NCBI GenBank assembly: GCA_944350065.1
Contig: CALVOD010000023.1
Coordinates: 1-14,632 of the forward strand
From: an uncultured Clostridia bacterium
Lineage (GTDB): Bacteria; Bacillota; Clostridia; Christensenellales; DTU072
Direction of reading: 5' to 3'
Length of the DNA stretch: 14,632 nt
Under the pieces are notes generated by a model that was given only the letters and a program-made list of their open reading frames with translations, did no database searches and was not told the origin of the DNA. Positions 14,566 through 14,632 of the stretch are shown in pieces; within the stretch, counting starts at the first letter, position 1, and the number at the start of each line of letters is the position of its first letter. The position numbers and the translations under genes are program-made.

Positions 14566-14632
14566 TGGTAAAGCATTACGCAAAACCGCGAAATTAAAGA
14601 CGAAAGCGGCTCGGTATCCGCAAATTCCGCGC

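Overview
The window comes from a bacterium using the standard bacterial code (TAA and TGA stops), with clear AGGAGG-type ribosome binding sites and TTGACT/TATAAT-type promoters. Together with the gene families, this suggests a member of the Bacillota, probably an uncultured gut-type clostridial lineage. That placement is inference: there is no rRNA or other marker suited to exact placement. Isoleucine is written mostly as ATA although the DNA is moderately GC-rich, a lineage-style codon habit seen across the window. There are no tRNA or rRNA genes, insertion sequences, phage genes or CRISPR arrays that I can see.

Left edge (1-1673, minus): an ABC exporter with fused membrane and ATPase domains, cut by the window edge. 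It is divergent from the main operon. Positions 1674-1948 hold both promoters.

Main operon (about 1859-7445, plus): aspS, gatC, gatA, gatB and a small cysteine-motif protein of the C_GCAxxG_C_C type, ending at a strong hairpin terminator. AspRS carries the histidine associated with non-discriminating enzymes and sits beside all three GatCAB subunits. The natural reading is the indirect route to Asn-tRNA: AspRS misacylates tRNA-Asn with Asp and GatCAB amidates it. GatCAB may also serve Glu-tRNA-Gln.

Middle (7493-10633): a minus-strand pair, a PHP-family metal-dependent phosphoesterase overlapping a MATE efflux pump, is divergent from a plus-strand glycerophosphodiester phosphodiesterase-family gene. 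Both flanks end in terminators shared with convergent neighbours.

Right part (10741-14458, all minus): two two-gene transcription units. The first is a PPC/DUF296-domain protein followed by a YdcF/DUF218-like protein. The second is an N-acylglucosamine 2-epimerase family enzyme followed by a large secreted lipoprotein that looks like a beta-propeller and that I do not recognise. The epimerase promoter is strong and carries an inverted repeat and a 10-bp-phased direct repeat that could be regulator sites.

Most of the window is ordinary housekeeping and accessory metabolism. I did not find a clear new system. The observations most worth following are the redox-type protein fused to the AspRS-GatCAB operon, the epimerase-lipoprotein pair, and the regulatory repeats in front of aspS and the epimerase.
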